Of a DNA stretch of 31,318 nt, positions 8,944 through 17,415 are shown in pieces. Under the pieces are notes generated by a model. The model was not told the origin of the DNA. It ran no database searches and saw only the letters and a program-made list of their open reading frames with translations. The DNA is from CBFDBF01 sp050295355 (GTDB taxonomy: Bacteria; Pseudomonadota; Gammaproteobacteria; Chromatiales; Chromatiaceae). The DNA is taken from positions 1 through 31,318 of the forward strand of contig JBNKPL010000015.1 of assembly GCA_050295355.1 (NCBI GenBank), read 5' to 3'. Every line of letters starts with the position of its first letter. Position 1 is the stretch's first letter. The translations under genes were made by a program, and so were the position numbers.

Positions 8944-10971
8944 ATGAACTGGAAACAACTGAAATTAAGCACCAAGATCGCCGCTGGCTTCACCAGCGTG
9001 TTGATACTGATGATGATCACCGCCGGTTGGGGCATCCTGAGTCTGGTGGCTCTGCATGACGAAGGGATCGAGGTGATTGAGGTGGAAAACCTGCGTACCA
9101 GCATGGTACAGCGGGAGGTGGATCACCTTAACTGGGAGGCCAAACTGGAAGTCTTTGTTTTGGACGAGCATGTCCATGAGCTGGACATCCAGCTGGATCA
9201 CACCCAGTGCGGTTTCGGCAAATGGTATTACAGTGAAGAGCGCAAAGAGGCGGAGAAGCATTTTCCCAAGCTGGCCTCCTTCCTGCAGGCCATTGAAGAA
9301 CCCCATCGCAAGCTGCACGAATCCGCGCAGCACATCAAATCCGTGTATAAGGAAAGCGATCCCGAGATGGTGGAAGCGATCCTGGGCATGGAACTGGAGA
9401 GTATGAACCTGGTGGGCAGGACGGAGACCGCCTTACTGGAGCGGTTGACTAGTATCGACGCCGAACTCGATCCCGCCAAGAGCGCCCTCGGCCAGTATCT
9501 GCACGGCCCGAAACGCAAACACATCGCGGAACAGTTTCCGGATGTGGATGCCGCACTGACCCATGTGGAGGAGCCGTACAAGAAGCTATATGAGTCCGTA
9601 GCTGAGATTGCGGAGGCCCTGCGGCGTCACGACATCGGCGAGGCGGAGCATATTCTGGAGAACAGAACTTTAGGAGCACTGGAGCAGGTGCGCGAGGATC
9701 TGCACAAGGTGCTGGAGGCCGCCCATCACAGAAAGGAAGGGGTCACCAAGGCGCAGGAGCTGTTTGATGAAGAGACCGTCCCGGCGCTGGAAGAGGTCAA
9801 GGAGAATCTGCATCACATCGGCGAAATTATGAACGAAGAGGCGCATGCGATTCAGACCGCCATGGACCACGAGGCGGAGAGCGGACGGCTGGTGATGATT
9901 ATTATCACCCTGGCTGCCCTGGGCCTGGGTGTGGGGATGGCGTTGGTGATCACCCGCGGAACCCTGAAACAGTTGGGTGGCGATCCCTCGGTGCTGACCC
10001 ATGCGGCGCAGCGCATCGCGGCCGGGGATCTGTCGGTGTCAATGGATGTGAAGGAAGGTGACCGCAGCAGCGTCAGCGCCGCCATGTCCGACATGGTGAA
10101 CAAGCTGAAAGATGTGGTGGGCGGCGTGCGGACCGGCGCGGACAACCTGGCCAGCGCCTCGCAGGAGATCAGCGCCACGGCCCAGTCCATCAGCCAGGGG
10201 GCCACGGAACAGGCCGCCAGCGTGGAAGAGACCACCGCTTCGGTGGAACAGCTTAACGCCTCGGTGCAGCAGAATGCGGAGAACGCCCGCGTGACCGACG
10301 GCATGGCCACCAGCGCCGCCGGCGAGGCGGAGAAGGGCGGTGCGGCGGTGAACCGCACCGTCGCGGCCATGAAGGAGATCGCCGACAAGATCGGGCTGAT
10401 TGAGGACATCGCCTACAAGACCAACCTGTTGTCGCTCAACGCGGCCATCGAGGCGGCGCGGGCGGGTGAACACGGCAAGGGTTTTACCGTGGTTGCCGCC
10501 GAGGTCCGCAAGCTGGCCGAGAACAGCCGGGTGACGGCCCAGGAGATCAATGAACTGGCCACCAACAGCGTCCATGTGGCCGAAGAGGCGGGGGCGCTGC
10601 TGGAGCAGATCGTGCCCAGCATCAAGAAGACCGCGGATCTGGTGCAGGAGATCTCCGCCGCTTCGGAAGAGCAGGCGAGCGGGGTGAACCAGATCAACAG
10701 CGCCATGAGTCAGCTCGATCAGGCGACCCAGCAGAACGCCTCGTCGTCGGAACAGCTGGCCGCCACTTCGGAAGAGTTGAGCGCCCAGGCCGAAACCCTG
10801 CAACAGGCGGTAGCCTTCTTCAGACTGGAGGCGGCACATGGTTCCGCCGCCCGTGCTCCGTCCCCCGCAACGCCGCCCCGCCGCAGCAGTGGCGCGGGGA
10901 GAGTTGCGGGCCGCGGTCGTCCAGAGGATGAAGATGAGGGCCTGGATACCAGCGACTTTGAACGGTTCTGA
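8944..10971 (+). CDS. Chemoreceptor (MCP2) with tandem CZB domains between its membrane helices and a CheR-docking tail
   Basis: A 675-residue receptor. TM1 is at about 12-33 (IAAGFTSVLILMMITAGWGIL) and TM2 at about 316-336. Between them residues 54-135 form a chemoreceptor zinc-binding (CZB) domain with the expected ligands: His61, Cys89 in the motif HTQCGFGKWYY (His86 also nearby), and His121/His125 in PHRKLHES. Residues about 160-225 repeat the same pattern without ligands. After TM2 come a HAMP-like segment and the signalling hairpin with tip YKTNLLSLNAAIEAARAGE. A Pro/Arg/Asp-rich linker ends in DFERF, which fits the aromatic-x-x-aromatic pentapeptide that tethers CheR. The start is ATG at 8944, since upstream in-frame TTG at 8893 has no ribosome binding site and would place a polar extension before TM1. 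Its position matches Aer-2 in P. aeruginosa. Confidence 0.92.
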   Translation: MNWKQLKLSTKIAAGFTSVLILMMITAGWGILSLVALHDEGIEVIEVENLRTSMVQREVDHLNWEAKLEVFVLDEHVHELDIQLDHTQCGFGKWYYSEERKEAEKHFPKLASFLQAIEEPHRKLHESAQHIKSVYKESDPEMVEAILGMELESMNLVGRTETALLERLTSIDAELDPAKSALGQYLHGPKRKHIAEQFPDVDAALTHVEEPYKKLYESVAEIAEALRRHDIGEAEHILENRTLGALEQVREDLHKVLEAAHHRKEGVTKAQELFDEETVPALEEVKENLHHIGEIMNEEAHAIQTAMDHEAESGRLVMIIITLAALGLGVGMALVITRGTLKQLGGDPSVLTHAAQRIAAGDLSVSMDVKEGDRSSVSAAMSDMVNKLKDVVGGVRTGADNLASASQEISATAQSISQGATEQAASVEETTASVEQLNASVQQNAENARVTDGMATSAAGEAEKGGAAVNRTVAAMKEIADKIGLIEDIAYKTNLLSLNAAIEAARAGEHGKGFTVVAAEVRKLAENSRVTAQEINELATNSVHVAEEAGALLEQIVPSIKKTADLVQEISAASEEQASGVNQINSAMSQLDQATQQNASSSEQLAATSEELSAQAETLQQAVAFFRLEAAHGSAARAPSPATPPRRSSGAGRVAGRGRPEDEDEGLDTSDFERF

Positions 10972-10982
10972 GGGCGGAACCC

Positions 10983-11555
10983 ATGGGTGACATGACCACT
11001 GATATTGAACAACGGCCGGCTACCGCGCTGGAGGTGGTGGGAGAGCCCTCCCAGTTCCTGACCTTTCATGTCGGGGGGGAGCGGTTCGCCATCGGCATCC
11101 TTGATGTGAAGGAGATCATTGAGGTCGCCGCCATGACCCGGGTGCCGATGACGCCGGAGTTTATCCGCGGGGTTATTAATCTGCGCGGTAACGTGGTGGC
11201 GGTGGTGGATCTGGCCTCCCGCCTGGGACGCGGAACCAGCGACCTCAGCAAACGCAGCTGTATCGTTTTGGTCGAGATCGAGGCGGGAGATGAGCGGCAG
11301 ACCATCGGCATGCTGGTGGATGAAGTGAATGAGATTCTGGAAATCCCGCTCCGGGATATGCAGCCGGCCCCGAATTTCGGGACGGATATTCGCACCGACT
11401 TCATCCAGCGCATGGGCCGCATAGATGACGCCTTCATTGTCCTGCTGGAGATTAATCATGTGTTGTCTGTAGGTGAGATGTCGGAGTTAATGAAGTTTCG
11501 GGAGGGACAGCATCAAATCACGGGAAGTGAAGCTGTTTCAGAATCGTTGACTTGA
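10983..11555 (+). CDS. cheW: CheW coupling protein 2
   Basis: A second CheW, 190 residues, with the core FLTFHVGGERFAIGILDVKEII, IRGVINLRGNVVAVVDLASRLG and IGMLVDEVNEILEI. It couples receptors to CheA. It follows MCP2 by 11 bases with GAGGG ahead of the ATG. It has a longer N-terminal extension (MGDMTTDIEQRPATALEVVG) than the first CheW but is otherwise closely similar, suggesting a local duplication around the MCP2 gene. Confidence 0.95.
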   Translation: MGDMTTDIEQRPATALEVVGEPSQFLTFHVGGERFAIGILDVKEIIEVAAMTRVPMTPEFIRGVINLRGNVVAVVDLASRLGRGTSDLSKRSCIVLVEIEAGDERQTIGMLVDEVNEILEIPLRDMQPAPNFGTDIRTDFIQRMGRIDDAFIVLLEINHVLSVGEMSELMKFREGQHQITGSEAVSESLT

Positions 11556-11613
11556 TTGTCACTGTGCATTGCCAAAGCCGCTTTGCGCTGGTGGACAGAA
11601 GACGTATCGATCC

Positions 11614-12438
11614 GTGAACAGTAACGAATCCGCGGCCGTGATTAGCGACGATGAGTTCGTCCGCTTTCAGCGGCTGCTCCATGAAACGGCCGGCATCTAC
11701 CTGCCCCCGGCGAAGAAGGTCCTGGTGGCGGGGCGGCTGGACAAGCGGCGCCGGCACTACCACTTGAACAGCTTCGGCGATTATTACCGCATGATTGCCA
11801 GCGGCAAGCATCCGCAAGAGTTTCAGGTGATGCTGGATTGCCTGACCACCAATGAGACCTATTTCTTCCGCGAGCCGGCGCATTTCCAGTTCTTGCAAGC
11901 CGAACTTAAAAGCAAACGCAGAACCGCCGCTGATGAGCCGGTACGGGTTTGGAGCGCCGCCTGCTCTTCCGGCGAAGAGGTGTATACCCTGGCCATGGTT
12001 CTGGCGGAGACGCTGGGTGCGTTGCCGTGGGAAGTGGTCGGGTCGGATATCAACCAGGAGGTGTTGCGGCAGGCAAGAAAAGGACATTACTCCATGGAGC
12101 GCACCTCCGGCATCAAGCCGGAGCTGTTGCAAAACTACTGTCTCAAGGGAACCCGTTCCCAGGCGGGAACCTTTCTGATTGGTGATAAGTTGAAGCAGCG
12201 CACCCGGTTTATCCAGGTCAACCTGAATAAACCGTTAACCGGATTGGGCCGGTTCGAAGTGATATTTCTGCGCAATGTCATGATCTACTTTGATCAGGAA
12301 ACCAAAAAGGAGGTGGTAAACCGCATTGTGCATGTGTTGAAGCCGGGCGGGTTGCTGTTTATCAGCCATTCCGAGAGCCTGCACGGTATGGTGTCGGCGT
12401 TGAAAATGATACGGCCGTCCGTATACAGAAAGAGTTAA
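11614..12438 (+). CDS. cheR: Chemoreceptor glutamate methyltransferase CheR
   Basis: CheR methylates receptor glutamates with S-adenosylmethionine during adaptation. The product, 274 residues from GTG at 11614, begins MNSNESAAVISDDEF, then the N-terminal helical domain (FQRLLHETAGIYLP; TTNETYFFREPAHF) and the Rossmann domain with SAM motif WSAACSSGEEVYTLAM, GSDINQEVLRQAR and RNVMIYFDQETK. The beta-subdomain segment (about residues 150-200) is the one that binds receptor pentapeptides in E. coli CheR. A TTG at 11569 in frame would add 15 residues but has no ribosome binding site; the GTG site is also weak, so the start is uncertain. Its likely tethering partner is MCP2. Confidence 0.95.
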   Translation: MNSNESAAVISDDEFVRFQRLLHETAGIYLPPAKKVLVAGRLDKRRRHYHLNSFGDYYRMIASGKHPQEFQVMLDCLTTNETYFFREPAHFQFLQAELKSKRRTAADEPVRVWSAACSSGEEVYTLAMVLAETLGALPWEVVGSDINQEVLRQARKGHYSMERTSGIKPELLQNYCLKGTRSQAGTFLIGDKLKQRTRFIQVNLNKPLTGLGRFEVIFLRNVMIYFDQETKKEVVNRIVHVLKPGGLLFISHSESLHGMVSALKMIRPSVYRKS

Positions 12439-12492
12439 TATTGGCATTTAATACCGGCTTCTGCCGCGAAGATGTAAAGGTTATTCCGTGAA

Positions 12493-13095
12493 ATGAAAGG
12501 TTGGCCGCCAGATAAACGCATTGTTATTCATCCCGGGGAGCATCATGTGGTGAAGACCGAGATGATGATCTCCACTCTGCTCGGCTCCTGCGTGGCCGCC
12601 TGTCTCTACGACCCGGTGATGCGGGTGATGGGCATGAACCATTTTCTGCTGGCCAATAAACGCTATGCCCGGGAAAAGCCCATGGTCCTGCAGAGCGAAG
12701 CGGGTCGTTACGGTATGTATGCCATGGAGCTGTTGATCAACAATATGCTCAAGGCGGGGGCCCAGCGCATGAACCTGCGGGCCAAGGTGTTCGGTGGTGG
12801 GAATGTCCTGCCCGGCGTCACCGCGGGAGGCGACAGTTTCTTTGCGGTGGGGGATGTGAACAGTCGGTTTATTCTGGAGTATCTGCGGGAGGAGAATATA
12901 CCCGTTGTGGCCAAGGGGCTGGGTGGCAATCACGGCCGGGTGATCCATTTTGTATCCACCGATTATTCCGTGTTTGTTAAGCGTATTGCCAGGTCCAGGA
13001 CCCTGGCGATCGAAAAGAAGGAAAAACAGTATTGGAACAAGAGCATTCAGGAGCACGAGCAGGAAGAGGCCCGGCCCGCGGTGCAGTTCTGGTGA
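12493..13095 (+). CDS. cheD: Chemoreceptor glutamine deamidase CheD
   Basis: CheD deamidates specific receptor glutamines to glutamates. The 200-residue product has the catalytic Cys33 in TLLGSCVAACLYD and His50 in GMNHFLL, the 17-residue spacing matching that of the Thermotoga enzyme, and the conserved MELLINNML and AKVFGGGNVL segments. An arginine/lysine/glutamate-rich C-terminal tail of about 40 residues (KKEKQYWNKSIQEHEQEE) extends beyond the core. It lies 54 bases after cheR and 61 before cheB, the same order as in Che2-type clusters. No cheC partner is present. Confidence 0.95.
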   Translation: MKGWPPDKRIVIHPGEHHVVKTEMMISTLLGSCVAACLYDPVMRVMGMNHFLLANKRYAREKPMVLQSEAGRYGMYAMELLINNMLKAGAQRMNLRAKVFGGGNVLPGVTAGGDSFFAVGDVNSRFILEYLREENIPVVAKGLGGNHGRVIHFVSTDYSVFVKRIARSRTLAIEKKEKQYWNKSIQEHEQEEARPAVQFW

Positions 13096-13156
13096 GAACA
13101 GGTTTTGGAAGGGGCTGTATTTGTCTTCCGCGTAAGCAGATTCGGAAACCAAGTAT

Positions 13157-14230
13157 ATGATCAAGGTGCTGATAGTCGATGACTCCGCGGTAGTGCGGCA
13201 GGTGTTGACGGAACTGTTGAACAAAATTCCCGGCATTCATGTGTTGGATGCCGCGCGCGATCCCATCTACGCCATGGAGAAGATGAAAAAAGAGTGGCCG
13301 GATGTGATCGTTCTGGATATCGAGATGCCGCGCATGGACGGCGTCACCTTTTTACGCAAGATCATGGCCGAGCGGCCGACCCCCGTGATCATATGCTCCA
13401 CCCTCACGGAGAAGGGGGCGGAGGTGACCATGCAGGCCATGTCCGCCGGCGCGGTGGATATCATCACCAAGCCCAAGATGGGGCTGAAGGGTTTCCTGGA
13501 GGACTCCCGTACCCTGCTTGGGGATTCCATCAAGGCGGCCGCTCAGGCCAGGGTTTCCAAACTGCATACCGCGCATGGCGCCCCCGCTGTCCAGCAACCG
13601 ATTCCCGCCAAGCTATCGGCGGATGCGGTGGTTGCGCATGTGGCCGCCAGGCCCATGTCGGAGACCACCGACCGGGTGGTGGCCATCGGCACCTCTACCG
13701 GCGGCACCCAGGCTTTGGAGCGGGTGTTGACGCGGTTGCCGCGGACGGTGCCCGGCATTGTGGTGGTGCAACACATGCCTGAGCAGTTTACCGCCGCCTT
13801 CGCCGCCCGTCTGGACAGCGTCTGCCAGGTGCAGGTCAAGGAGGCGCAGAGCAATGATCGCGTCATCCCCGGCCTGGTGCTGATCGCCAACGGCGGCAAG
13901 CATATGCTGCTGCGGCGCAGCGGCGCACAGTACCGGGTGGAGTTGAAGGACGGGCCCCTGGTCAGCCGCCACCGTCCCTCCGTGGATGTACTGTTCCGCT
14001 CCGTGGCCAACGCCGCCGGCCCGAATGCGCTGGGGATCATTATGACCGGGATGGGGGACGACGGCGCCCACGGTCTGAAGGAGATGGCGGATGCCGGCGC
14101 CCACACCGTCGGCCAGGACGAGGCCACTTGCGTGGTCTACGGCATGCCGAAGGAGGCGGCCAAACTGGGCGCGGTAAAGGAGGAGGTGCCCCTGGACCGG
14201 ATTGCCGAGATCATCATCGCCATGAAATGA
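13157..14230 (+). CDS. cheB: Chemotaxis methylesterase/response regulator CheB
   Basis: CheB removes methyl groups from receptors after activation by CheA. The 357-residue protein has an N-terminal receiver (acidic pair Asp8-Asp9; phospho-Asp54 in VLDIEMPRMDG; Lys105 in ITKPK) and, after a linker of about 50 residues, the methylesterase domain with catalytic Ser180 (IGTSTGGTQA), His206 (VVQHMPEQFT) and Asp302 (MTGMGDDGAHG). It closes the plus-strand adaptation block cheR-cheD-cheB and converges with the MCP3 gene, whose stop is only 18 bases away. Confidence 0.97.
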   Translation: MIKVLIVDDSAVVRQVLTELLNKIPGIHVLDAARDPIYAMEKMKKEWPDVIVLDIEMPRMDGVTFLRKIMAERPTPVIICSTLTEKGAEVTMQAMSAGAVDIITKPKMGLKGFLEDSRTLLGDSIKAAAQARVSKLHTAHGAPAVQQPIPAKLSADAVVAHVAARPMSETTDRVVAIGTSTGGTQALERVLTRLPRTVPGIVVVQHMPEQFTAAFAARLDSVCQVQVKEAQSNDRVIPGLVLIANGGKHMLLRRSGAQYRVELKDGPLVSRHRPSVDVLFRSVANAAGPNALGIIMTGMGDDGAHGLKEMADAGAHTVGQDEATCVVYGMPKEAAKLGAVKEEVPLDRIAEIIIAMK

Positions 14231-14248
14231 CCCCGGCTGCCGCGGCCG

Positions 14249-16012
14249 CTAGAAAAAGACCACGCTATCGTCTTCCTCGGCGGTGGCCGCCTTGGCCTGA
14301 TCCGCGGGGGACGCCGCCCCGGATGGCTTTGATTGCTGCGGTAGGGCCGCGGTTTCATCAAAGTCAACTTCCAGGTTGAATCCCACAAGCATTTTGCAAA
14401 GTTCGTCCACCTGGGCGCCAAGTACCCTGCTGATGTTGTCCATGGCCTCAGCATTGATCTCTGCCTGGCTGGTGGTCATCTTCAGGTTGACCGCGTTGCG
14501 GTTGATGTTGGTCAGCTCCTCCGTCTGGCGGGCAATCGCCTGATTCACTGTGTTGCTCATATCGCTGATCTGCCGGGTCGCCTGGCTCACCTCACCCAGC
14601 GGCTCGGCCGCACTCTCCACGGACGATAGCGTACTGGCCGCATGTTCCCGGTTCTTGGTCATGGACTCCATGGTGGTGGTGGCGCTCATTTTGAGCTCTT
14701 CCACCTGCTGGTTGATCTCTGCGGTGAGCTGTTGGGTGCGTGCGGCCAGGTTGCGAACCTCGTCCGCCACCACCGCGAAACCCCGTCCCTGTTCCCCGGC
14801 CCGCGCCGCCTCGATTGCGGCATTAAGCGCCAGCAGGTTGGTCTGCTCCGCCACGCTTCTGATCACCGTTCCGATGTTGCCGATGGCCTCGGCGTTGCCC
14901 ACAAAGAGCTCCACCTGTTCCAGATTTTTGCCCGCTTCCTGATCCAGGCTGCGCATGGCTTGCAGGGCCTTCTGCATGATCTCCTGGGCGTGTTCGGTGA
15001 TGGACAGCGCCTTGTTGGCGGCCGAAGCCGCATCATCGGTGTTGCTCTGGATGGCGTGGACATCGGTCTCCATGGAGGCCATGCGCGCCACCACTTCGTC
15101 CACTTCACCTTCCTGACCGGCCAGGGCCCCCAGTGCCTGCGCCGCATCGCCCGCCAACTGGTTGGAAGCCCCCTTAAGCTGAGTGGCGACGGAAGCGACC
15201 TGTTCCATGGAATGGAGCAGTTTGTCGAGGAAGGCGTTGTAGTGAGAAGCAAGCTCTCCCGCCTCGCCCTTGCATACCTCAAGGCGATCGGTGAGATTTG
15301 CGCTGCCCTCCAGCACAGTGGCCATGCTGGCATCCATTCTTCTGAGTGGGTAAACAATCCAGCGAACGAGGAGGAATCCCAGTAAAAACAGAATGGGAAT
15401 GACTACTATCTGTATGATTACAATATGATTTTTCGCATTTAGGGTGTAGTTTTCTATGGATTGCAACCGTGCTGCATTCATGGAAGCAAGGATATTGTGG
15501 GTGCGGTGGAGCGTGAATACGAACTGGTCATGCTCGGAATGGAACCGCTCTTCAATTCCCGTGATCTTGGCCTCGTCCTCTGTGGATAGTGCGCTATCCA
15601 GTTCACCCATCAATGCCATCAGTGCGGTAAAACGTTGCTTCAGGGTGTTGACGACCGTTTGAAATTCGGGGACCCGGTTGCTCTCATCTTCTTGCCACAG
15701 GTTATAGTTGGCCACGAAAGCATCAAAGCCCTCTTTTGTGGCCGCATGCAGTTCCTGGAATTCGGATTTTGGAATACCCTGCTTTACCCCCATTGACTCC
15801 CGAATTCTCCAGAAGCCGTTGTTGGTGTGATTGAGATCCTCTACCAGTTCAGAGATCTGTAGCGAAGATTCGGTGAGTTTGTATAACTTATCGTTCCAGG
15901 TCTGACCCCAGAACGCTAGGAGAAAGAGAATCGCAATCGCGCCGCTGGTAATCCAGGCCAGGCGGCGATGTAGCGTGTTTGGCTTGCCGATGGTGCATGT
16001 GATTAGCTTCAT
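14249..16012 (-). CDS. Transmembrane chemoreceptor (MCP3) with a helical periplasmic sensor
   Basis: A 587-residue classical receptor. TM1 is at about 18-36 and TM2 at about 197-217, enclosing a 160-residue periplasmic region that looks like a four-helix bundle. HAMP-like helices follow (YPLRRMDASMATVLEGSANLTDRL), then the signalling hairpin with tip SVAEQTNLLALNAAIEAARAGEQGRGFAVVADEVRNLA. The C-terminus is acidic and ends EEDDSVVFF, very like the GEVSFF end of MCP1, and has no aromatic-x-x-aromatic pentapeptide. It is transcribed toward cheB from its own upstream region. The start ATG is preceded by GGAG, which forms half of the palindrome GGAGCTAGCTCC (16015-16026). Confidence 0.95.
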   Translation of the reverse strand: MKLITCTIGKPNTLHRRLAWITSGAIAILFLLAFWGQTWNDKLYKLTESSLQISELVEDLNHTNNGFWRIRESMGVKQGIPKSEFQELHAATKEGFDAFVANYNLWQEDESNRVPEFQTVVNTLKQRFTALMALMGELDSALSTEDEAKITGIEERFHSEHDQFVFTLHRTHNILASMNAARLQSIENYTLNAKNHIVIIQIVVIPILFLLGFLLVRWIVYPLRRMDASMATVLEGSANLTDRLEVCKGEAGELASHYNAFLDKLLHSMEQVASVATQLKGASNQLAGDAAQALGALAGQEGEVDEVVARMASMETDVHAIQSNTDDAASAANKALSITEHAQEIMQKALQAMRSLDQEAGKNLEQVELFVGNAEAIGNIGTVIRSVAEQTNLLALNAAIEAARAGEQGRGFAVVADEVRNLAARTQQLTAEINQQVEELKMSATTTMESMTKNREHAASTLSSVESAAEPLGEVSQATRQISDMSNTVNQAIARQTEELTNINRNAVNLKMTTSQAEINAEAMDNISRVLGAQVDELCKMLVGFNLEVDFDETAALPQQSKPSGAASPADQAKAATAEEDDSVVFF

Positions 16013-16302
16013 GGGGAGCTAGCTCCAGGCTTTATTGGGCGTTTTGTCGCTGTTTTTAGCTGCAGGTAACACAATTTAATTCTAGACAATAACGTGGAAT
16101 CTGCTTCTACATAATGACAGCGCATCGGCAACGCGCAAGCTTGGCGGATTGTTCATAACATTTTGATTTGAGTGTGTTTATTGGTTTTTTTATTAAAAAC
16201 TTGTTTACTTAGTGGTTATTAATGCGTGCCGCTGCGAAGATTAATTCATAAACTAGGGCCTATGTTTGTTACCGCCGCGAGCAACGCTTTGCTGAGGGCA
16301 GC
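16013..16302. promoter_or_regulatory. AT-rich divergent intergenic region
   Basis: The 290 bases between the divergent MCP3 and phosphoesterase genes are much richer in A and T than the coding sequence, especially 16060-16260 with runs of T and TTATTAAAAAC. Both genes probably start here. No convincing -35/-10 pair, sigma-28 motif or sigma-54 motif was found by eye. GGAGCTAGCTCC at 16015-16026 is a perfect palindrome covering the MCP3 ribosome binding site. No small ORF is supported. Confidence 0.5.
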
Positions 16303-17130
16303 GTGAAGCTGGCCGTCATCTCGGATATCCATGGCAATCTGCCTGCCCTGGAGGCCGTTCTGGATGATCTGGCAAAGTGGCGGCCGGATCAGGTGATCCT
16401 CAATGGCGATCTGATCAACCGCGGACCGGACAGCCGGGGTTGCCTGGGACTGGTTACGCAACAGTTGCCCCACTGCCATATCGTAAAAGGCAACCACGAA
16501 GAGTTTGTGCTGGCATGCGCGGAAAAGGAGTTCAGTCCGGGCATCCAGCGCCACGAGCTACGCCGCTTTGCCCACTGGACCATTGATCAGTTGGGGACCG
16601 GCCTGGAAGTGGTGCGTCAATGGCATGAGGACCTCGACCTCACCGACCCGGACGGCGGTGAACTGCATATCACCCACGGCACCCGGCTCGGCAAGCGGGA
16701 CGGTATTCGCCACAACACCGATCCTGAGACTCTGCCCGCCAAACTGGGTGATCCCAGACAACTTTTTATTACCGCCCACACCCACCAGCCGCTGATACTC
16801 GATTACGAGGGAACGCTGGTGGTTAACACCGGTTCCGTGGGTTCCTCTTTTGATCGGGATTACCGGGCCGCCTACGGCCGCTTCACGTTCCACGCCGGGC
16901 GCTGGAAGGCGGAGATCGTCCGCGTGGACTATGACCGGGCGCGAACCGAGCGGGACTATGTGGAGAGCGGTTTTCTGGAGCAGGGCGGACCCTTCGCCCG
17001 GGTGATGCTGACGGAACTGCGCCAGTCACGCGGCCACATGGCGCCCTGGATGCGGCGTTATCACCAGGCGGTGCTGGACGGGGAGATTACGGTCGAGCAG
17101 GCCGTAACCGAATATCTGGCCTCACTTTAG
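16303..17130 (+). CDS. Metallophosphoesterase of the calcineurin-like family
   Basis: A 275-residue phosphoesterase with the complete dinuclear-metal motif set: DIHGN (Asp8, His10), GDLINRGPDS (Asp36), GNHE (Asn64, His65), and the late TAHTHQP and NTGSVGSSFDRD segments. This resembles YfcE/MJ0936-like metallophosphatases; the natural substrate cannot be deduced. The GTG start is supported by GAGGG eight bases upstream and by the motif-bearing N-terminus MKLAVISDIHGN. The last 9 bases overlap the 3' end of yhbY on the other strand. It is transcribed away from the chemosensory genes and seems to be the last gene of the insert between greA and yhbY. Confidence 0.92.
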   Translation: MKLAVISDIHGNLPALEAVLDDLAKWRPDQVILNGDLINRGPDSRGCLGLVTQQLPHCHIVKGNHEEFVLACAEKEFSPGIQRHELRRFAHWTIDQLGTGLEVVRQWHEDLDLTDPDGGELHITHGTRLGKRDGIRHNTDPETLPAKLGDPRQLFITAHTHQPLILDYEGTLVVNTGSVGSSFDRDYRAAYGRFTFHAGRWKAEIVRVDYDRARTERDYVESGFLEQGGPFARVMLTELRQSRGHMAPWMRRYHQAVLDGEITVEQAVTEYLASL

Positions 17131-17415
17131 ATCGATCTTCGGCTTCTTGCGGTTGCGTCGGAAGAGCACCGCCACATGACCGATACTCTGGATCAGTTCC
17201 GCCTGACACTGGCTGCAGATGGCCTCCAACATCGCCTTGCGGTCGTCCCGGTCGGCGCCGCTGACCCGCACCTTGATCAGTTCGTGGACGTCCAGGGCGA
17301 TCCCGATCTCGGTGAGCACGTTCTCCGTCAGGCCGTGCTGTCCCACCATGACCACAGGCTTGAGGTGATGGGCAAGTGACTTCAAATGCCGTTGCTGGTT
17401 TTTGGTCAGAGTCAT
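17122..17415 (-). CDS. yhbY: Ribosome-assembly RNA-binding protein YhbY
   Basis: A 97-residue CRM-domain protein, exactly the E. coli length, that binds pre-50S ribosomal particles. It starts MTLTKNQQRHLKSLAHHLKP and has the CRM-type GxxG-like loop (VMVGQHGLTEN) and ALDVHELIKVRV. ATG at 17415 has GGAG seven bases upstream; an in-frame extension to 17466 adds poorly conserved residues and is not used. As in E. coli it points away from rlmE. Its 3' end overlaps the phosphoesterase by 9 bases. Confidence 0.95.
   Translation of the reverse strand: MTLTKNQQRHLKSLAHHLKPVVMVGQHGLTENVLTEIGIALDVHELIKVRVSGADRDDRKAMLEAICSQCQAELIQSIGHVAVLFRRNRKKPKIDLK

Noticed and set aside
14231..14248. GC palindrome between cheB and MCP3 as a bidirectional terminator
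   Set aside because: CCGCGGCCGC-type sequence is short, loopless and not followed by T residues on either strand.
16013..16302. Sigma-28 or sigma-54 flagellar-type promoters upstream of the receptors
   Set aside because: No match to TAAA-N15-GCCGATAA or TGGCAC-N5-TTGC was found by eye in this or the MCP1 upstream region.
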